From contig JAJFKN010000010.1 in assembly GCA_021773195.1 (NCBI GenBank), forward strand, positions 37,119 through 101,118: a DNA stretch of 64,000 bases, read 5' to 3'. A program made the translations under genes and the position numbers. Positions 48,380 to 57,388 of the stretch are shown one piece after another. The first letter of the stretch is position 1. Every line of letters begins with the position of its first letter. Source of the stretch: Gammaproteobacteria bacterium. Lineage in GTDB: Bacteria; Pseudomonadota; Gammaproteobacteria; JAKBBU01. A model generated the notes under the pieces. It was not told the origin of the DNA. It saw nothing but the letters and a program-made list of their open reading frames with translations, and made no database searches.

Positions 48380-48754
48380 CTATGCCAAGCGTAGTAGAGC
48401 AATGACTTTTCTATCCTCGGCCAAGAGCAGATTATAGGTACGGCAGGCAGCGCCTGTATCCATGCACTCAAAGCCAATGCCTTTTTGCTGGAAATAAGCC
48501 ATGATGGGTGGTGGGGGAAATTGCAAATGAGCTCCAGTGCCTAAGATCACGAGTTCAGCCACAAATTCATCGGTGCTGGCCAGGTCTGCCTGGTTCAGTT
48601 TTGCAATCTCATGTTGGGTCCAGGGGCTTATAATGCGCTCTGCAGACACAATAAGGCTATCTTGATAACGCTCACCATGAATCATCACATGATCCCTTTC
48701 ATAGGATTGAATGACGTTATGGCCTTCCGTTGGGTGTTCTTGAGTTATTTCCAT
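48380..48754 (-). CDS. Mth938-like domain protein (DUF498/NDUFAF3-like)
   Basis: 124 residues. [15 protein letters not shown] and [26 protein letters not shown] are the conserved core of the Mth938/DUF498 family, whose mitochondrial member assists complex I assembly. The bacterial role is unknown. It is convergent with the effector-like gene and divergent from the aminotransferase. The gap 48251-48379 has no gene. Confidence 0.85.
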   Translation of the reverse strand: MEITQEHPTEGHNVIQSYERDHVMIHGERYQDSLIVSAERIISPWTQHEIAKLNQADLASTDEFVAELVILGTGAHLQFPPPPIMAYFQQKGIGFECMDTGAACRTYNLLLAEDRKVIALLRLA

Positions 48755-48834
48755 GGATTGTCCCCATTGACAGTCTGTGCAGGCAGCAGTATGTTAACAG
48801 ATTAATATATATAAATGTGCACTGGAGTCGTCCC

Positions 48835-50040
48835 ATGGAGGATTTTCCTCGAATCAAGCGCTTGCCGCCCTACGTATTCAATGTGATAAATGATTTGAAG
48901 GCTTTAGCACGTCACAATGGTGAAGATATCATCGATTTTGGCATGGGTAACCCCGATCAGCCCACGCCTAAACATATTGTAGAAAAATTGATCGAAACAG
49001 CTGCGCGACCCGATACCCACCGTTATTCCATGTCCCGGGGCATTCCTCGTTTGCGCAAGGCCATCAGTGATTGGTATAAAAAACGCTACGATGTGGATAT
49101 CTGTCCCGCTAAAGAAGCCATCGTCACTATGGGTTCCAAAGAAGGCTTGGCCCATTTGGCTTTGGCCACCTGTGCTGCGGGGGACACCATTATCGTACCC
49201 ACACCGGCCTATCCCATTCACCCCTTTGGATTTGTCATTGCCGATGCTCAGATCCTACAGATTCCTTTGACCACGCCGGCAGGGTTTCTATCGGCTTTAG
49301 AGGAAACATTAAAAAACGCAGCGAAAAAACCAAAAATACTCTTAATCAATTTCCCTGCTAATCCCACCACCGATTGCGTGGATTTAGCTTTCTTTGAAAA
49401 AATCATTGAAATTGCGCGTCAACATCATTTATGGGTTGTGCATGACCTGGCCTATGCCGATTTAGTTTTTGATGGATATAAAGCGCCTTCTATATTACAA
49501 GTGCCTGGCGCCAAAGAGGTGGCTGTGGAATGCTTTACCTTATCTAAAAGTTATAATATGCCGGGCTGGCGAGTGGGCTTCTTCTGCGGTAACCCTGAAT
49601 TAGTTAATGCTTTAACTCGGATGAAGTCCTATCTGGATTATGGTCTGTTTACCCCCATTCAAGTGGCGGCCATTACAGCTTTAGAAGGGCCTCAGGAGTG
49701 TGTTGCAGAAATTTGTGAGCTTTACCAAAAACGCCGTGATGTATTATGTGATGGATTGAACGATTTAGGTTGGCCAGTAGAGAAACCTAAGGCTACAATG
49801 TTTGTGTGGGCTCGAATCCCAGAAGCCTATCGCGCTATGGGGTCATTGGAGTTTACCAAATACTTATTGCAAGAGGCTAAAGTGGCTGTTTCACCTGGCA
49901 TTGGTTTTGGTGAACATGGTGATGAATATGTGCGCTTTGGCTTGATTGAGAATCACCAACGTACTCGCCAAGCCTTAAAATGTATACGGAACCTATTTCA
50001 GAGAGAGGAAACCTGTGATGAAATGCGCGCAACACATTGA
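48835..50040 (+). CDS. alaC: Class I/II aminotransferase, AlaC-like
   Basis: 401 residues from the ATG at 48835, preceded by GGAG at eight bases. The N-terminus [12 protein letters not shown] and [12 protein letters not shown] match the AlaC-type glutamate-pyruvate aminotransferase group. The PLP lysine is Lys238 in [25 protein letters not shown] and the C-terminal Arg in VRFGLIEN bind substrate carboxylate. Expected reaction: alanine plus 2-oxoglutarate to pyruvate plus glutamate. The gene end overlaps the next gene. Confidence 0.88.
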   Translation: MEDFPRIKRLPPYVFNVINDLKALARHNGEDIIDFGMGNPDQPTPKHIVEKLIETAARPDTHRYSMSRGIPRLRKAISDWYKKRYDVDICPAKEAIVTMGSKEGLAHLALATCAAGDTIIVPTPAYPIHPFGFVIADAQILQIPLTTPAGFLSALEETLKNAAKKPKILLINFPANPTTDCVDLAFFEKIIEIARQHHLWVVHDLAYADLVFDGYKAPSILQVPGAKEVAVECFTLSKSYNMPGWRVGFFCGNPELVNALTRMKSYLDYGLFTPIQVAAITALEGPQECVAEICELYQKRRDVLCDGLNDLGWPVEKPKATMFVWARIPEAYRAMGSLEFTKYLLQEAKVAVSPGIGFGEHGDEYVRFGLIENHQRTRQALKCIRNLFQREETCDEMRATH

Positions 50041-50506
50041 ACGAGATGCCGTAGGATCCTGTCAAGGCTGCCAATTGGGCCTATGCCAAGATTGCGCTAA
50101 ACGCTTTGGTGCCCCCTATTGTGCCAAATGCAAGTTGAAAGACATGAAAGTGCAAAGCAAAGGCTTCTATTTTCAATTAGGTATTTCCATCTTACTTGTG
50201 GTCATTGGCTACTACACCTGGGTGCGATATTTCCATGGTGGTATTTTCGAATCTTTGATCCCTGCGGCACTATTAGCCGGTTTTTATTGGGGTTGGAGCT
50301 TCTTTTCTAAGAAAATTTCTAAACCCAGCAAAAAGCCACAACGGTCTAAATGGCTGAGCTTTTTACTTTATGGGGCTTATTATCTTGTACTGCTTCTCTT
50401 ATCCATTGCTTTGGGTTTTTTAATTGGCATATACAAAATTCTGATGAATGTTAAGACCATGCGCGATGTGAAAATGCTAGAAAGAGAATGTAACGAACAA
50501 GTATAG
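50018..50506 (+). CDS. B-box-type zinc-finger membrane protein
   Basis: 162 residues. The first 45 hold a Cys/His set: CAQH, CQGC, LCQDC, and YCAKCKL, like bacterial B-box zinc fingers (C-x2-H / C-x2-C / C-x2-C / C-x2-C). Three hydrophobic helices follow (50-80, 85-100, 113-140). The function of this family is unknown. The start overlaps the aminotransferase by 23 bases, with GAGGAAA upstream, so it is co-translated. Confidence 0.75.
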   Translation: MKCAQHIERDAVGSCQGCQLGLCQDCAKRFGAPYCAKCKLKDMKVQSKGFYFQLGISILLVVIGYYTWVRYFHGGIFESLIPAALLAGFYWGWSFFSKKISKPSKKPQRSKWLSFLLYGAYYLVLLLLSIALGFLIGIYKILMNVKTMRDVKMLERECNEQV

Positions 50507-50554
50507 GGGATGTTGCCACCTATTTTAATGGGGTGCGAGTGTTAAGGAAAATAA

Positions 50555-52276
50555 ATGCAAAAGCTCATTGTGCGTCGACAAGCAGAGGAAGGTACGCTTC
50601 CCTCAGACTTACACCCTTTGTTGAAAAAGCTCTATAGCCATCGCGGCATAACCTGTGAAGAACAATTAGAGCGGAGTATAAAGTCGCTCTATCCGTTTAC
50701 ACAGTTAAAAGGTCTAGCACAGGCTACCCAATTGTTGGCAAAAGCCATTGAAGAAAGAAAACGCTTGTTAATCCTCGGGGATTTTGACGCCGATGGTGCT
50801 ACCAGTACTTCTGTTGCGGTAAAGGCTTTGCTGAGTCTGGGCGCTGCTCACGTGGATTATTTGGTGCCCAATCGTTTTGAGTACGGTTATGGTTTAACGC
50901 CGGAAATCGTCGATGTAGCAAAAACAAAGAACCCTGATGTATTAATTACCGTAGATAATGGGATAAGCAGCATTGCGGGTGTTAAACATGCCAAAGCATT
51001 GGGCATGCAAGTCATCATCACGGATCACCATTTAGCTGGCGCGCAATTACCCGATGCCGATGCTATCGTTAATCCTAATCAACCGGGTTGTGAGTTTCCC
51101 AGTAAAAATCTCGCAGGCGTGGGGGTGATCTTTTATGTGATGCTTGCATTACGAGCTCATTTAAGAGAGTTGGAGTGGTATTCTCGTCATGGCATTGTAG
51201 AGCCCAATCTTGCCACGTTGTTGGACTTAGTGGCATTAGGTACCGTGGCCGATGTGGTACCTTTAGATAAAAATAATCGAATATTAGTTCATCAAGGTTT
51301 ACAACGCATACGTGCAGGTCATTGTTGTCCTGGCATCAAGGCTCTGTTAATTATGGCGGGGCGTGATATAACCTGCGTTAGCGCTAGCGACATAGGATTT
51401 GCTCTAGGACCGCGTCTTAATGCGGCTGGGCGCTTGGATGACATGTCTTTGGGAATTGAATTATTGTTAACGCCATCGCAAGACCGAGCGCAATCCCTTG
51501 CTTATCAGTTAAATGAGCTCAATATAGAGCGTCGTTCCATTGAATCGGAAATGAAAACCCAGGCCTTTAGCATTCTCGATGAATTGCAATTAACCGACAT
51601 CCCTCATGGCATTTGTGTCTACCAACCAGATTGGCACCAAGGTGTTATTGGGATTTTGGCTGCACGTATCAAAGATCAATACCACCGGCCAGCTATTGCT
51701 TTTGCAAAGGGTGATGGGAATGAAATAAAAGGGTCGGCTCGCTCTATTCAGGGAATTCACATTCGTGATGTGCTGGATCAAATTGCAACACAACATCCAA
51801 CGTTAATTCAAAAGTTTGGCGGCCATGCTATGGCGGCGGGTTTAACCATCGAAGAAAATAATTTTTCGTGGTTTAGTCAATTGTTTAATGACGTGATACA
51901 ACAATGGGCCACGGAAGACATCCTTACTAATAAAATTTACAGCGATGGTGAATTAACCTCAGAATATTTCAATTTAGACACCGCAACTCTATTGCGTGAT
52001 AGTGGTCCATGGGGACAGCGTTTTCCAGAACCTTTATTCCATGGGGAATTTGAAATATTACAACAACGCCTAGTGGGTCGCCAACATTTGAAGTTACAAG
52101 TGAAACTCCCCCATGAAGATACGCCTTATTCAGCCATTGCATTCAATGTGGATTTGGAACAATGGCCGCGGCCTAACTGCCAACGAGTGCGTTTGGTGTA
52201 TGGTTTAGATACCAATGAGTATGGAGGGCTGCGCAGTGTACAATTGCGAGTGGAGCACCTTGAAGCTTTGATTTAG
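50555..52276 (+). CDS. recJ: Single-stranded-DNA-specific exonuclease RecJ
   Basis: 573 residues. A 5'-to-3' ssDNA exonuclease used in recombination and mismatch repair. DHH-family motifs are present: LGDFDADGATST, ITVDNGISS, ITDHHLAG, and DLVALGTVADVVPL. The DHHA1 motif is GGHAMAAGL near the C-terminus. Length matches E. coli RecJ (577). It is in line with the upstream membrane-protein gene. Confidence 0.95.
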   Translation: MQKLIVRRQAEEGTLPSDLHPLLKKLYSHRGITCEEQLERSIKSLYPFTQLKGLAQATQLLAKAIEERKRLLILGDFDADGATSTSVAVKALLSLGAAHVDYLVPNRFEYGYGLTPEIVDVAKTKNPDVLITVDNGISSIAGVKHAKALGMQVIITDHHLAGAQLPDADAIVNPNQPGCEFPSKNLAGVGVIFYVMLALRAHLRELEWYSRHGIVEPNLATLLDLVALGTVADVVPLDKNNRILVHQGLQRIRAGHCCPGIKALLIMAGRDITCVSASDIGFALGPRLNAAGRLDDMSLGIELLLTPSQDRAQSLAYQLNELNIERRSIESEMKTQAFSILDELQLTDIPHGICVYQPDWHQGVIGILAARIKDQYHRPAIAFAKGDGNEIKGSARSIQGIHIRDVLDQIATQHPTLIQKFGGHAMAAGLTIEENNFSWFSQLFNDVIQQWATEDILTNKIYSDGELTSEYFNLDTATLLRDSGPWGQRFPEPLFHGEFEILQQRLVGRQHLKLQVKLPHEDTPYSAIAFNVDLEQWPRPNCQRVRLVYGLDTNEYGGLRSVQLRVEHLEALI

Positions 52277-52379
52277 TTTGTGTCCTCAAAACTTCCTTGA
52301 AACATGATAATATTCATATTGTTAGCATATAATTTCCCCTTTGAATGACCCCTGTAAAATGCTCCCCCCTTCAGGCTTG

Positions 52380-52388
52380 TGCTATAAT
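52380..52388 (+). promoter_or_regulatory. Extended -10 promoter for the cNMP-binding gene
   Basis: TGC followed immediately by consensus TATAAT (52383-52388), about 35 bases before the ATG at 52423. No good -35 is present; a cytosine run (52364-52369) lies in its place. Confidence 0.5.
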
Positions 52389-52422
52389 TGCACAGCCGAA
52401 TGAGCCTTGGAGTAGGAAGATA

Positions 52423-53433
52423 ATGTCTAACAATAACCTTTTGAATTATCTCAAAAATACACCATTATTCAGCAACTTTTCCCAAGATAACTTAACTATA
52501 TTAGCTCCTTACTTAGAGCCAAAAGAATTACAGCCGAAACAAGTGGTATTGGAACAGGGTGGTTTGAATGATTGTATTTTCCTTGTGGTTAAGGGGGAAT
52601 TTGATATTACGGTTACTTTACCGGGGGACAAAATCCAACATGTGGCTATGTTAGGCCCCAGTGATTTTTTTGGTGAAGTAACGATGCTCTCCCATGGTCT
52701 AGTAACCGCTATTGTGATATCACAAGATAAAGGCTTGTGTTATGTATTATCTCAAACTAATTTAAATGTACTACGCGCTACGTCCCCGGAAGTTGCGCAT
52801 AATATAGAATTTAGAATTGCGATATTATCTCGCCAACGCACTTATCAAGTATATGAAAAAATGCATGACTTGTTGAAAGCAGCCAGTTCAGGTAAAGGTA
52901 AAATGCTTACGCTACCCTTTGTTCCCATCAGCTCAGCTAAATATATAGTTTGTGAACGCTCTGAGATCAATTTGACATTATTGTCAGGTATGGAATCCTT
53001 AGCAAAATTAACGCAAGAAGAGCATGATGTTCTTTTGAGTCACATTGATGTGGTGAAATATGAAAGGGGTTACTTAATTGAATCAGGTGAGAGCCAAGGG
53101 AAATTTTTAGGCTTTGTTTATTCCGGTGCCATACAAGTATCCGTGCGAGGTAAAGAAAATACCATCGACAAAATTGAAGTGGTCGGTCCTGGGGGATGTT
53201 TTGGATTTATGAGTATGTTGGCAGAAGAAAAAGATGAAGTGGCATTCCTAGTGCGTGAACCTGCCGTAGTATTTCAAGTGAACCGGGCTCATTTAGCAGC
53301 AATCCATAAGGAGAATATACCGCTGTGGTATAAGTTATCACAACATATTTTTGCCAAATGCGCAGCCTATTTATTTACGGTTGATCGCCAATTAATACGC
53401 ATGGAGAGCGAGTTTCAAGATATATTGAAGTGA
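52423..53433 (+). CDS. Protein with two cyclic-nucleotide-binding-like domains
   Basis: 336 residues from the ATG at 52423 (AGGAAG before it). Two CNB-type beta-barrels: residues about 10-125 (PLFSNFSQDNLTILAPYLE, FGEVTMLSHG) and 200-320 (LAKLTQEEHDVLLSHIDVVKYERGYLI, GGCFGFMSMLAEE). The phosphate-binding cassettes are degenerate, lacking the F-G-E-x-A-L...R-x-A pattern in full. There is no DNA-binding domain, so it is not a CRP-type regulator. The downstream amidotransferase starts eight bases later. Function unknown. Confidence 0.78.
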   Translation: MSNNNLLNYLKNTPLFSNFSQDNLTILAPYLEPKELQPKQVVLEQGGLNDCIFLVVKGEFDITVTLPGDKIQHVAMLGPSDFFGEVTMLSHGLVTAIVISQDKGLCYVLSQTNLNVLRATSPEVAHNIEFRIAILSRQRTYQVYEKMHDLLKAASSGKGKMLTLPFVPISSAKYIVCERSEINLTLLSGMESLAKLTQEEHDVLLSHIDVVKYERGYLIESGESQGKFLGFVYSGAIQVSVRGKENTIDKIEVVGPGGCFGFMSMLAEEKDEVAFLVREPAVVFQVNRAHLAAIHKENIPLWYKLSQHIFAKCAAYLFTVDRQLIRMESEFQDILK

Positions 53434-53441
53434 GGTGGGAC

Positions 53442-54359
53442 ATGTGCCGCGTACTCATTTATTTAGGTTCTCAATCCATACCCCTTAAGGATTTGCTTTT
53501 TGGGCCTGACAACTCACTAATTAAGCAAAGTTATGACCCTAAGCTGATGAAGTCTATTCAAAACTTGGCAGGGTTTGGTATGGCGCTTTGGAATAATGAA
53601 TCCTCTAATCCTGAAAAACCTTTTTATTATAAAACCACGGAACTACCTTTCTTTGATAAAAACCTAGAAGGATTGTGTGAAAAACTACGGGTCAATTGTT
53701 TATTATCACATGTGCGTGGTGTGGACTATGGCCCCCATGAAACGGTGGTTCGCCCCAATGTGCATCCCTATAAATTACCCGATGCACACTTAGCCTTGGC
53801 TCATAACGGTAGTGTGTCTGAAATGGCGAAGATGAAGCCGGAGCTATTGAAATACATTAAGCCGGAGGTAGCTCAATATATTTCTGGTACCACGGACAGT
53901 GAATGGATCTATTCTGTATTTGTTTCTCAATTTGAGGATCCTAATGCCAATGTTTCTTTGGATGAAGCTTGGGATGCGCTGATTCAAACCTTTAAGATTT
54001 TCCGTGAAGTGCGGGTTAAATTAGGCATCGTTAGCGCATCGCCAGTTAATGTATTTGTGACCAATGGACAATATGTGGTGGTTACACGTTTTGTTTTTGA
54101 CTATGGTTTGAATACGGATGCGGTTGAAGAAGCATTTTTAGAGTATCACAGTTTATGGTTTACCTATGGCGAAGATTACGGTCTATACGATGGCATGTTT
54201 AAAATGCAAGGCTCTGAAATTCGTCGTAATATCATCTTAGCATCAGAACCATTAACGGTAGATAAAACCACATGGATTGAAGTGCCGGAATATTCCATTG
54301 CACGAGCTTGGCTGGATGACGACAGGGTGCATTATCGTAGCTTCGACTTAAATGTTTAA
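53442..54359 (+). CDS. Class II glutamine amidotransferase (YafJ-like)
   Basis: 305 residues. After Met removal the N-terminal nucleophile is Cys2 (MCRVLIYLG), as in Ntn-type glutaminases. SHVRGVDYG, HPYK and LAHNGSVSE line the glutamine site. It is a stand-alone amidotransferase domain with no synthase domain, like YafJ and relatives. GAGGTGGGA precedes the ATG. It follows the cNMP-binding gene by eight bases, an arrangement suggesting joint function. Confidence 0.82.
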   Translation: MCRVLIYLGSQSIPLKDLLFGPDNSLIKQSYDPKLMKSIQNLAGFGMALWNNESSNPEKPFYYKTTELPFFDKNLEGLCEKLRVNCLLSHVRGVDYGPHETVVRPNVHPYKLPDAHLALAHNGSVSEMAKMKPELLKYIKPEVAQYISGTTDSEWIYSVFVSQFEDPNANVSLDEAWDALIQTFKIFREVRVKLGIVSASPVNVFVTNGQYVVVTRFVFDYGLNTDAVEEAFLEYHSLWFTYGEDYGLYDGMFKMQGSEIRRNIILASEPLTVDKTTWIEVPEYSIARAWLDDDRVHYRSFDLNV

Positions 54360-54392
54360 GTCATACCTTTCTTATATATAAGCATTTCCTCC

Positions 54393-54421
54393 TTGTAGTG
54401 CTCCTCTCGAAAGGCTATAAA
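54393..54421 (+). promoter_or_regulatory. Sigma-70 promoter for the 3-hydroxyisobutyrate dehydrogenase-like gene
   Basis: TTGTAG (54393-54398), a 17-base spacer, then TATAAA (54416-54421), 30 bases before the ATG at 54452. Confidence 0.5.
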
Positions 54422-54451
54422 ATAACAACAGTTATGAAGAGGGATTTCACT

Positions 54452-55345
54452 ATGTCACGCATTGCATTTATCGGATTGGGCCATATGGGAAGACCCATGG
54501 TAGAAAATCTTATCAAAGCAGGCCATGAATTGCAGATTTATGATGTGGTAACACAAGCCTTAGCCTCTTTTCGTGGCAAAGCAAAGATTGCAGATAATCT
54601 CCAAGAAGTCGTAGATGGGGCAGATGTGGTCATATCAATGCTACCCATGGGTGAGCATGTGCAAGCTGTTTATTTAGGGAAAGACGGTATTCTGCAATGG
54701 GTCAATCGTGACAGTTTACTTATAGATTCTTCCACCATTGATGTGGTCACGGCTCGATTAGTACAAGAAGCGGCGGGTGAACGAGGGATAGCGATGTTGG
54801 ATGCGCCCGTTTCAGGGGGCACTGCTGGCGCTGAGCAGGGCATTTTGACCTTCATGGTAGGTGGGGAAAAGGCCACTTTTGAGCGTGCGCAGCCCATTTT
54901 ATCGGTTATGGGTAAAAATATTATCCATGCGGGCCCTTCTGGGTGTGGCCAAGCAGCTAAGATTTGTAATAATATGATCCTTGGCGTGAGCATGATTGCC
55001 GTGTGTGAGGCATTTAACCTAGCTAAGGGCTTGGGTTTATCTCAACAGGCAATGTTTGATATTTGTTCTAAAGCCTCGGCAGCTTGCTGGTCCTTAACCA
55101 CCTATTGTCCTGTGCCAGGGCCTGTGCCCACATCACCGGCCAATCGGGAGTACGCGGCGGGTTTCACCGCGGCCATGATGTTGAAGGATTTACGTTTAGC
55201 CCAGGATGTAGCCGCAGATGCTAAGGTTGAAACACCCTTAGGTGAACATGCCAAAGCCCTCTATGAAATTTTTTGTGACGCGGGGAAAGAGCAAATGGAT
55301 TTTTCGGGCATCATTAATTTATTAAAGGAAATGAAAAGAGAATGA
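54452..55345 (+). CDS. mmsB: 3-hydroxyisobutyrate dehydrogenase-like oxidoreductase
   Basis: 297 residues from the ATG at 54452, after AAGAGGGA. The Rossmann motif is GLGHMGRPM. DAPVSGGTAGAEQG is the substrate-binding block. GCGQAAKICNNM contains the catalytic Lys of beta-hydroxyacid dehydrogenases. Together with mmsA at 59838 it could degrade valine (3-hydroxyisobutyrate to methylmalonate semialdehyde to propionyl-CoA). The stop overlaps trpS by four bases (ATGA). Confidence 0.9.
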   Translation: MSRIAFIGLGHMGRPMVENLIKAGHELQIYDVVTQALASFRGKAKIADNLQEVVDGADVVISMLPMGEHVQAVYLGKDGILQWVNRDSLLIDSSTIDVVTARLVQEAAGERGIAMLDAPVSGGTAGAEQGILTFMVGGEKATFERAQPILSVMGKNIIHAGPSGCGQAAKICNNMILGVSMIAVCEAFNLAKGLGLSQQAMFDICSKASAACWSLTTYCPVPGPVPTSPANREYAAGFTAAMMLKDLRLAQDVAADAKVETPLGEHAKALYEIFCDAGKEQMDFSGIINLLKEMKRE

Positions 55346-56343
55346 CAAAACCCACCATATTCAGTGGCATCCAACCCTCGGGCCATTTAATGATTGGCAA
55401 CTATACGGGCGCTTTAAAAAACTGGGTAGAATTACAAGACCATTACCATTGTTTATTTGTGATGGTGGACTTGCATACTATTTCAGTACAACAAGACCCC
55501 GCAGAATTACGTCAACATACTTATGATTTGATCGCAATGTATTTGGCCTGTGGTTTGGACCCCAAAAAGAATTTGATCTTTGTTCAGTCCCATGTAACAG
55601 AACATGCTGAATTGGCATGGATATTAAGTTGTTACACTTTTATGGGTGAATTGAATCGCATGACCCAATACAAGGATAAGGCGGCGCGCCATCAAGCTAA
55701 TATTAATGCAGGGTTATTCGGTTATCCGGTGTTAATGGCGGCAGATATTTTATTATATAACACGAATTTAGTACCCGTAGGCAATGACCAAAAGCAGCAT
55801 ATGGAATTAACTCGTGATATTGCTCAGCGTTTCAATGCGCGTCACGGAGAAGTCTTTACCGTACCGGAAGGTTATTACCCTAAGGTGGGCGCGCGCATTA
55901 TGAGTTTGCAAAATCCCGATAAGAAAATGTCAAAGTCCGATAGCAACAGTCAGAATTACATTGCTATGTTAGATCAGCCATCGGTGATACTAAAAAAATG
56001 CAAACGAGCAGTAACAGATTCTGACACGGATATTCGTTTTGACCCTGAGAATAAAGCAGGTATTTCCAATTTGATGAGCATTTATGCCACAGCCACGGGT
56101 TCTACCATGGATGATGTGCAAAATGCTTTTGAAGGCAAAGGCTATGGAGACTTTAAAAAGGCTGTAGGCGAAGCTGTGGTGGCCATGTTAGAACCAATCC
56201 AGAAACGTTACCACGAAATCCGTAAGGATGAGACCAGTATTGAGAAAATGTTACAAGTTAATGCAGAGAAAGCGCGTGAATTAGCCCGGCCCACCTTGGA
56301 AAAGGTCTATGATGCCGTAGGTTTTGTGAAACCTTTGAGGTAA
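55342..56343 (+). CDS. trpS: Tryptophanyl-tRNA synthetase
   Basis: 333 residues. SGIQPSGHLMIGNYTGAL carries the HIGH-equivalent, GNDQKQHMELTRDIAQRFN is the tryptophan site, and KKMSKS is the KMSKS loop. It charges tRNA-Trp. It overlaps the upstream dehydrogenase by four bases and precedes murI by eight. Confidence 0.97.
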   Translation: MTKPTIFSGIQPSGHLMIGNYTGALKNWVELQDHYHCLFVMVDLHTISVQQDPAELRQHTYDLIAMYLACGLDPKKNLIFVQSHVTEHAELAWILSCYTFMGELNRMTQYKDKAARHQANINAGLFGYPVLMAADILLYNTNLVPVGNDQKQHMELTRDIAQRFNARHGEVFTVPEGYYPKVGARIMSLQNPDKKMSKSDSNSQNYIAMLDQPSVILKKCKRAVTDSDTDIRFDPENKAGISNLMSIYATATGSTMDDVQNAFEGKGYGDFKKAVGEAVVAMLEPIQKRYHEIRKDETSIEKMLQVNAEKARELARPTLEKVYDAVGFVKPLR

Positions 56344-56351
56344 GGAAAGTG

Positions 56352-57173
56352 ATGTCTAGGTTACCCATTGGTGTATTTGATTCTGGTATGGGAGGTTTGA
56401 CGGTTCTCAATGAATTAGTGAAACGCCTGCCCCAGGAATCCTTCATCTATTTGGGTGACACAGCACGCTTACCCTACGGCACAAAAAGCAAAGATACCGT
56501 TTTACGTTATGGCGAGCAGATGGCATCGCTGCTGGTAAAGCAGCACATAAAAATGCTCGTAGTGGCTTGTAATACAGCGACGGCTTATGCCTTACCTCAT
56601 TTACAAGCGCTGTACCCGGACATGCCCGTTTTAGGGGTGATTGAGCCGGGTGCTATGGCGGCAGTAGCGGCTTCTGATAATATTGCTGTGCTAGCTACGG
56701 AAGCCACAATCGCTTCTAATATTTATCCGCACACCATCCAACAATTAGCCCCTCAGACGAAAGTGATTTCACAGGCCTGTGGTTTGTTTGTTGCTTTGGC
56801 AGAAGAGGGTTGTGTGAATGATGAAGTGGCCTATGCGGTGATTCGTAAATATTTGCAATCCTTAGTGGAACAAGATATTCACTGCTTTCTTCTAGGCTGT
56901 ACCCATTTCCCACTACTCACACAACCCATCCAAGAATTTGTGGGCCAAGATAGTCTCGTTGTAAGTTCTGCTGAGGCTACGGCAAACTATGTGACGGCAA
57001 AGCTGCAGCAATTGCATCTCCAAGGGGATAATCAGCGACCAGTTATCCACTATTTGGTGACAGACCTGCCCGAGCGCTTTCTGCGCATTGGGCCTTTATT
57101 TTTAGAACATGCTATAAAGCCGCAAAATGTGTCCCTGGTGGATCATCATTTTAATGGGAAGATGCAGGGTTGA
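56352..57173 (+). CDS. murI: Glutamate racemase
   Basis: 273 residues. It makes D-glutamate for peptidoglycan. GVFDSGMGGLTVL at the start, first catalytic Cys73 in VACNTATA, and second catalytic Cys in LGCTHFPLL are all present. I use the ATG at 56352; a GTG three bases upstream is possible. AAGGAA serves as ribosome-binding site. Confidence 0.95.
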   Translation: MSRLPIGVFDSGMGGLTVLNELVKRLPQESFIYLGDTARLPYGTKSKDTVLRYGEQMASLLVKQHIKMLVVACNTATAYALPHLQALYPDMPVLGVIEPGAMAAVAASDNIAVLATEATIASNIYPHTIQQLAPQTKVISQACGLFVALAEEGCVNDEVAYAVIRKYLQSLVEQDIHCFLLGCTHFPLLTQPIQEFVGQDSLVVSSAEATANYVTAKLQQLHLQGDNQRPVIHYLVTDLPERFLRIGPLFLEHAIKPQNVSLVDHHFNGKMQG

Positions 57174-57285
57174 TTTGACCCTAATTACTTCACATTAGTA
57201 ACCCTTAGCTCACGCCGTAGCGGAACTCGTTGAAATTTAAGCATTTCTCTTCACCAGTCTATTACACCATCCAATTGACTACTTC

Positions 57286-57314
57286 TTGCCCTTATATCTA
57301 TTTCAGGGTATAAT
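57286..57314 (+). promoter_or_regulatory. Sigma-70 promoter for the repeat-containing effector-like gene
   Basis: TTGCCC (57286-57291), a 17-base spacer, and consensus TATAAT (57309-57314), 74 bases before the ATG at 57389. A stretch TTGACT (57275) is too far away to be the -35. Nothing else is seen in the 215-base gap after murI. Confidence 0.5.
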
Positions 57315-57388
57315 TTTTAACAAGTATTCGGGTTGGAGTAATTAATATCAAGCCCTCATATAAGAATAACAAACAGCAAGGCCATTCC

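Noticed and set aside
48611..48834. Longer N-terminus for the alaC-like aminotransferase starting near 48730
   Set aside because: It would overlap the divergent Mth938-like gene and adds non-conserved residues. The ATG at 48835 has GGAG at good spacing and matches the family start.
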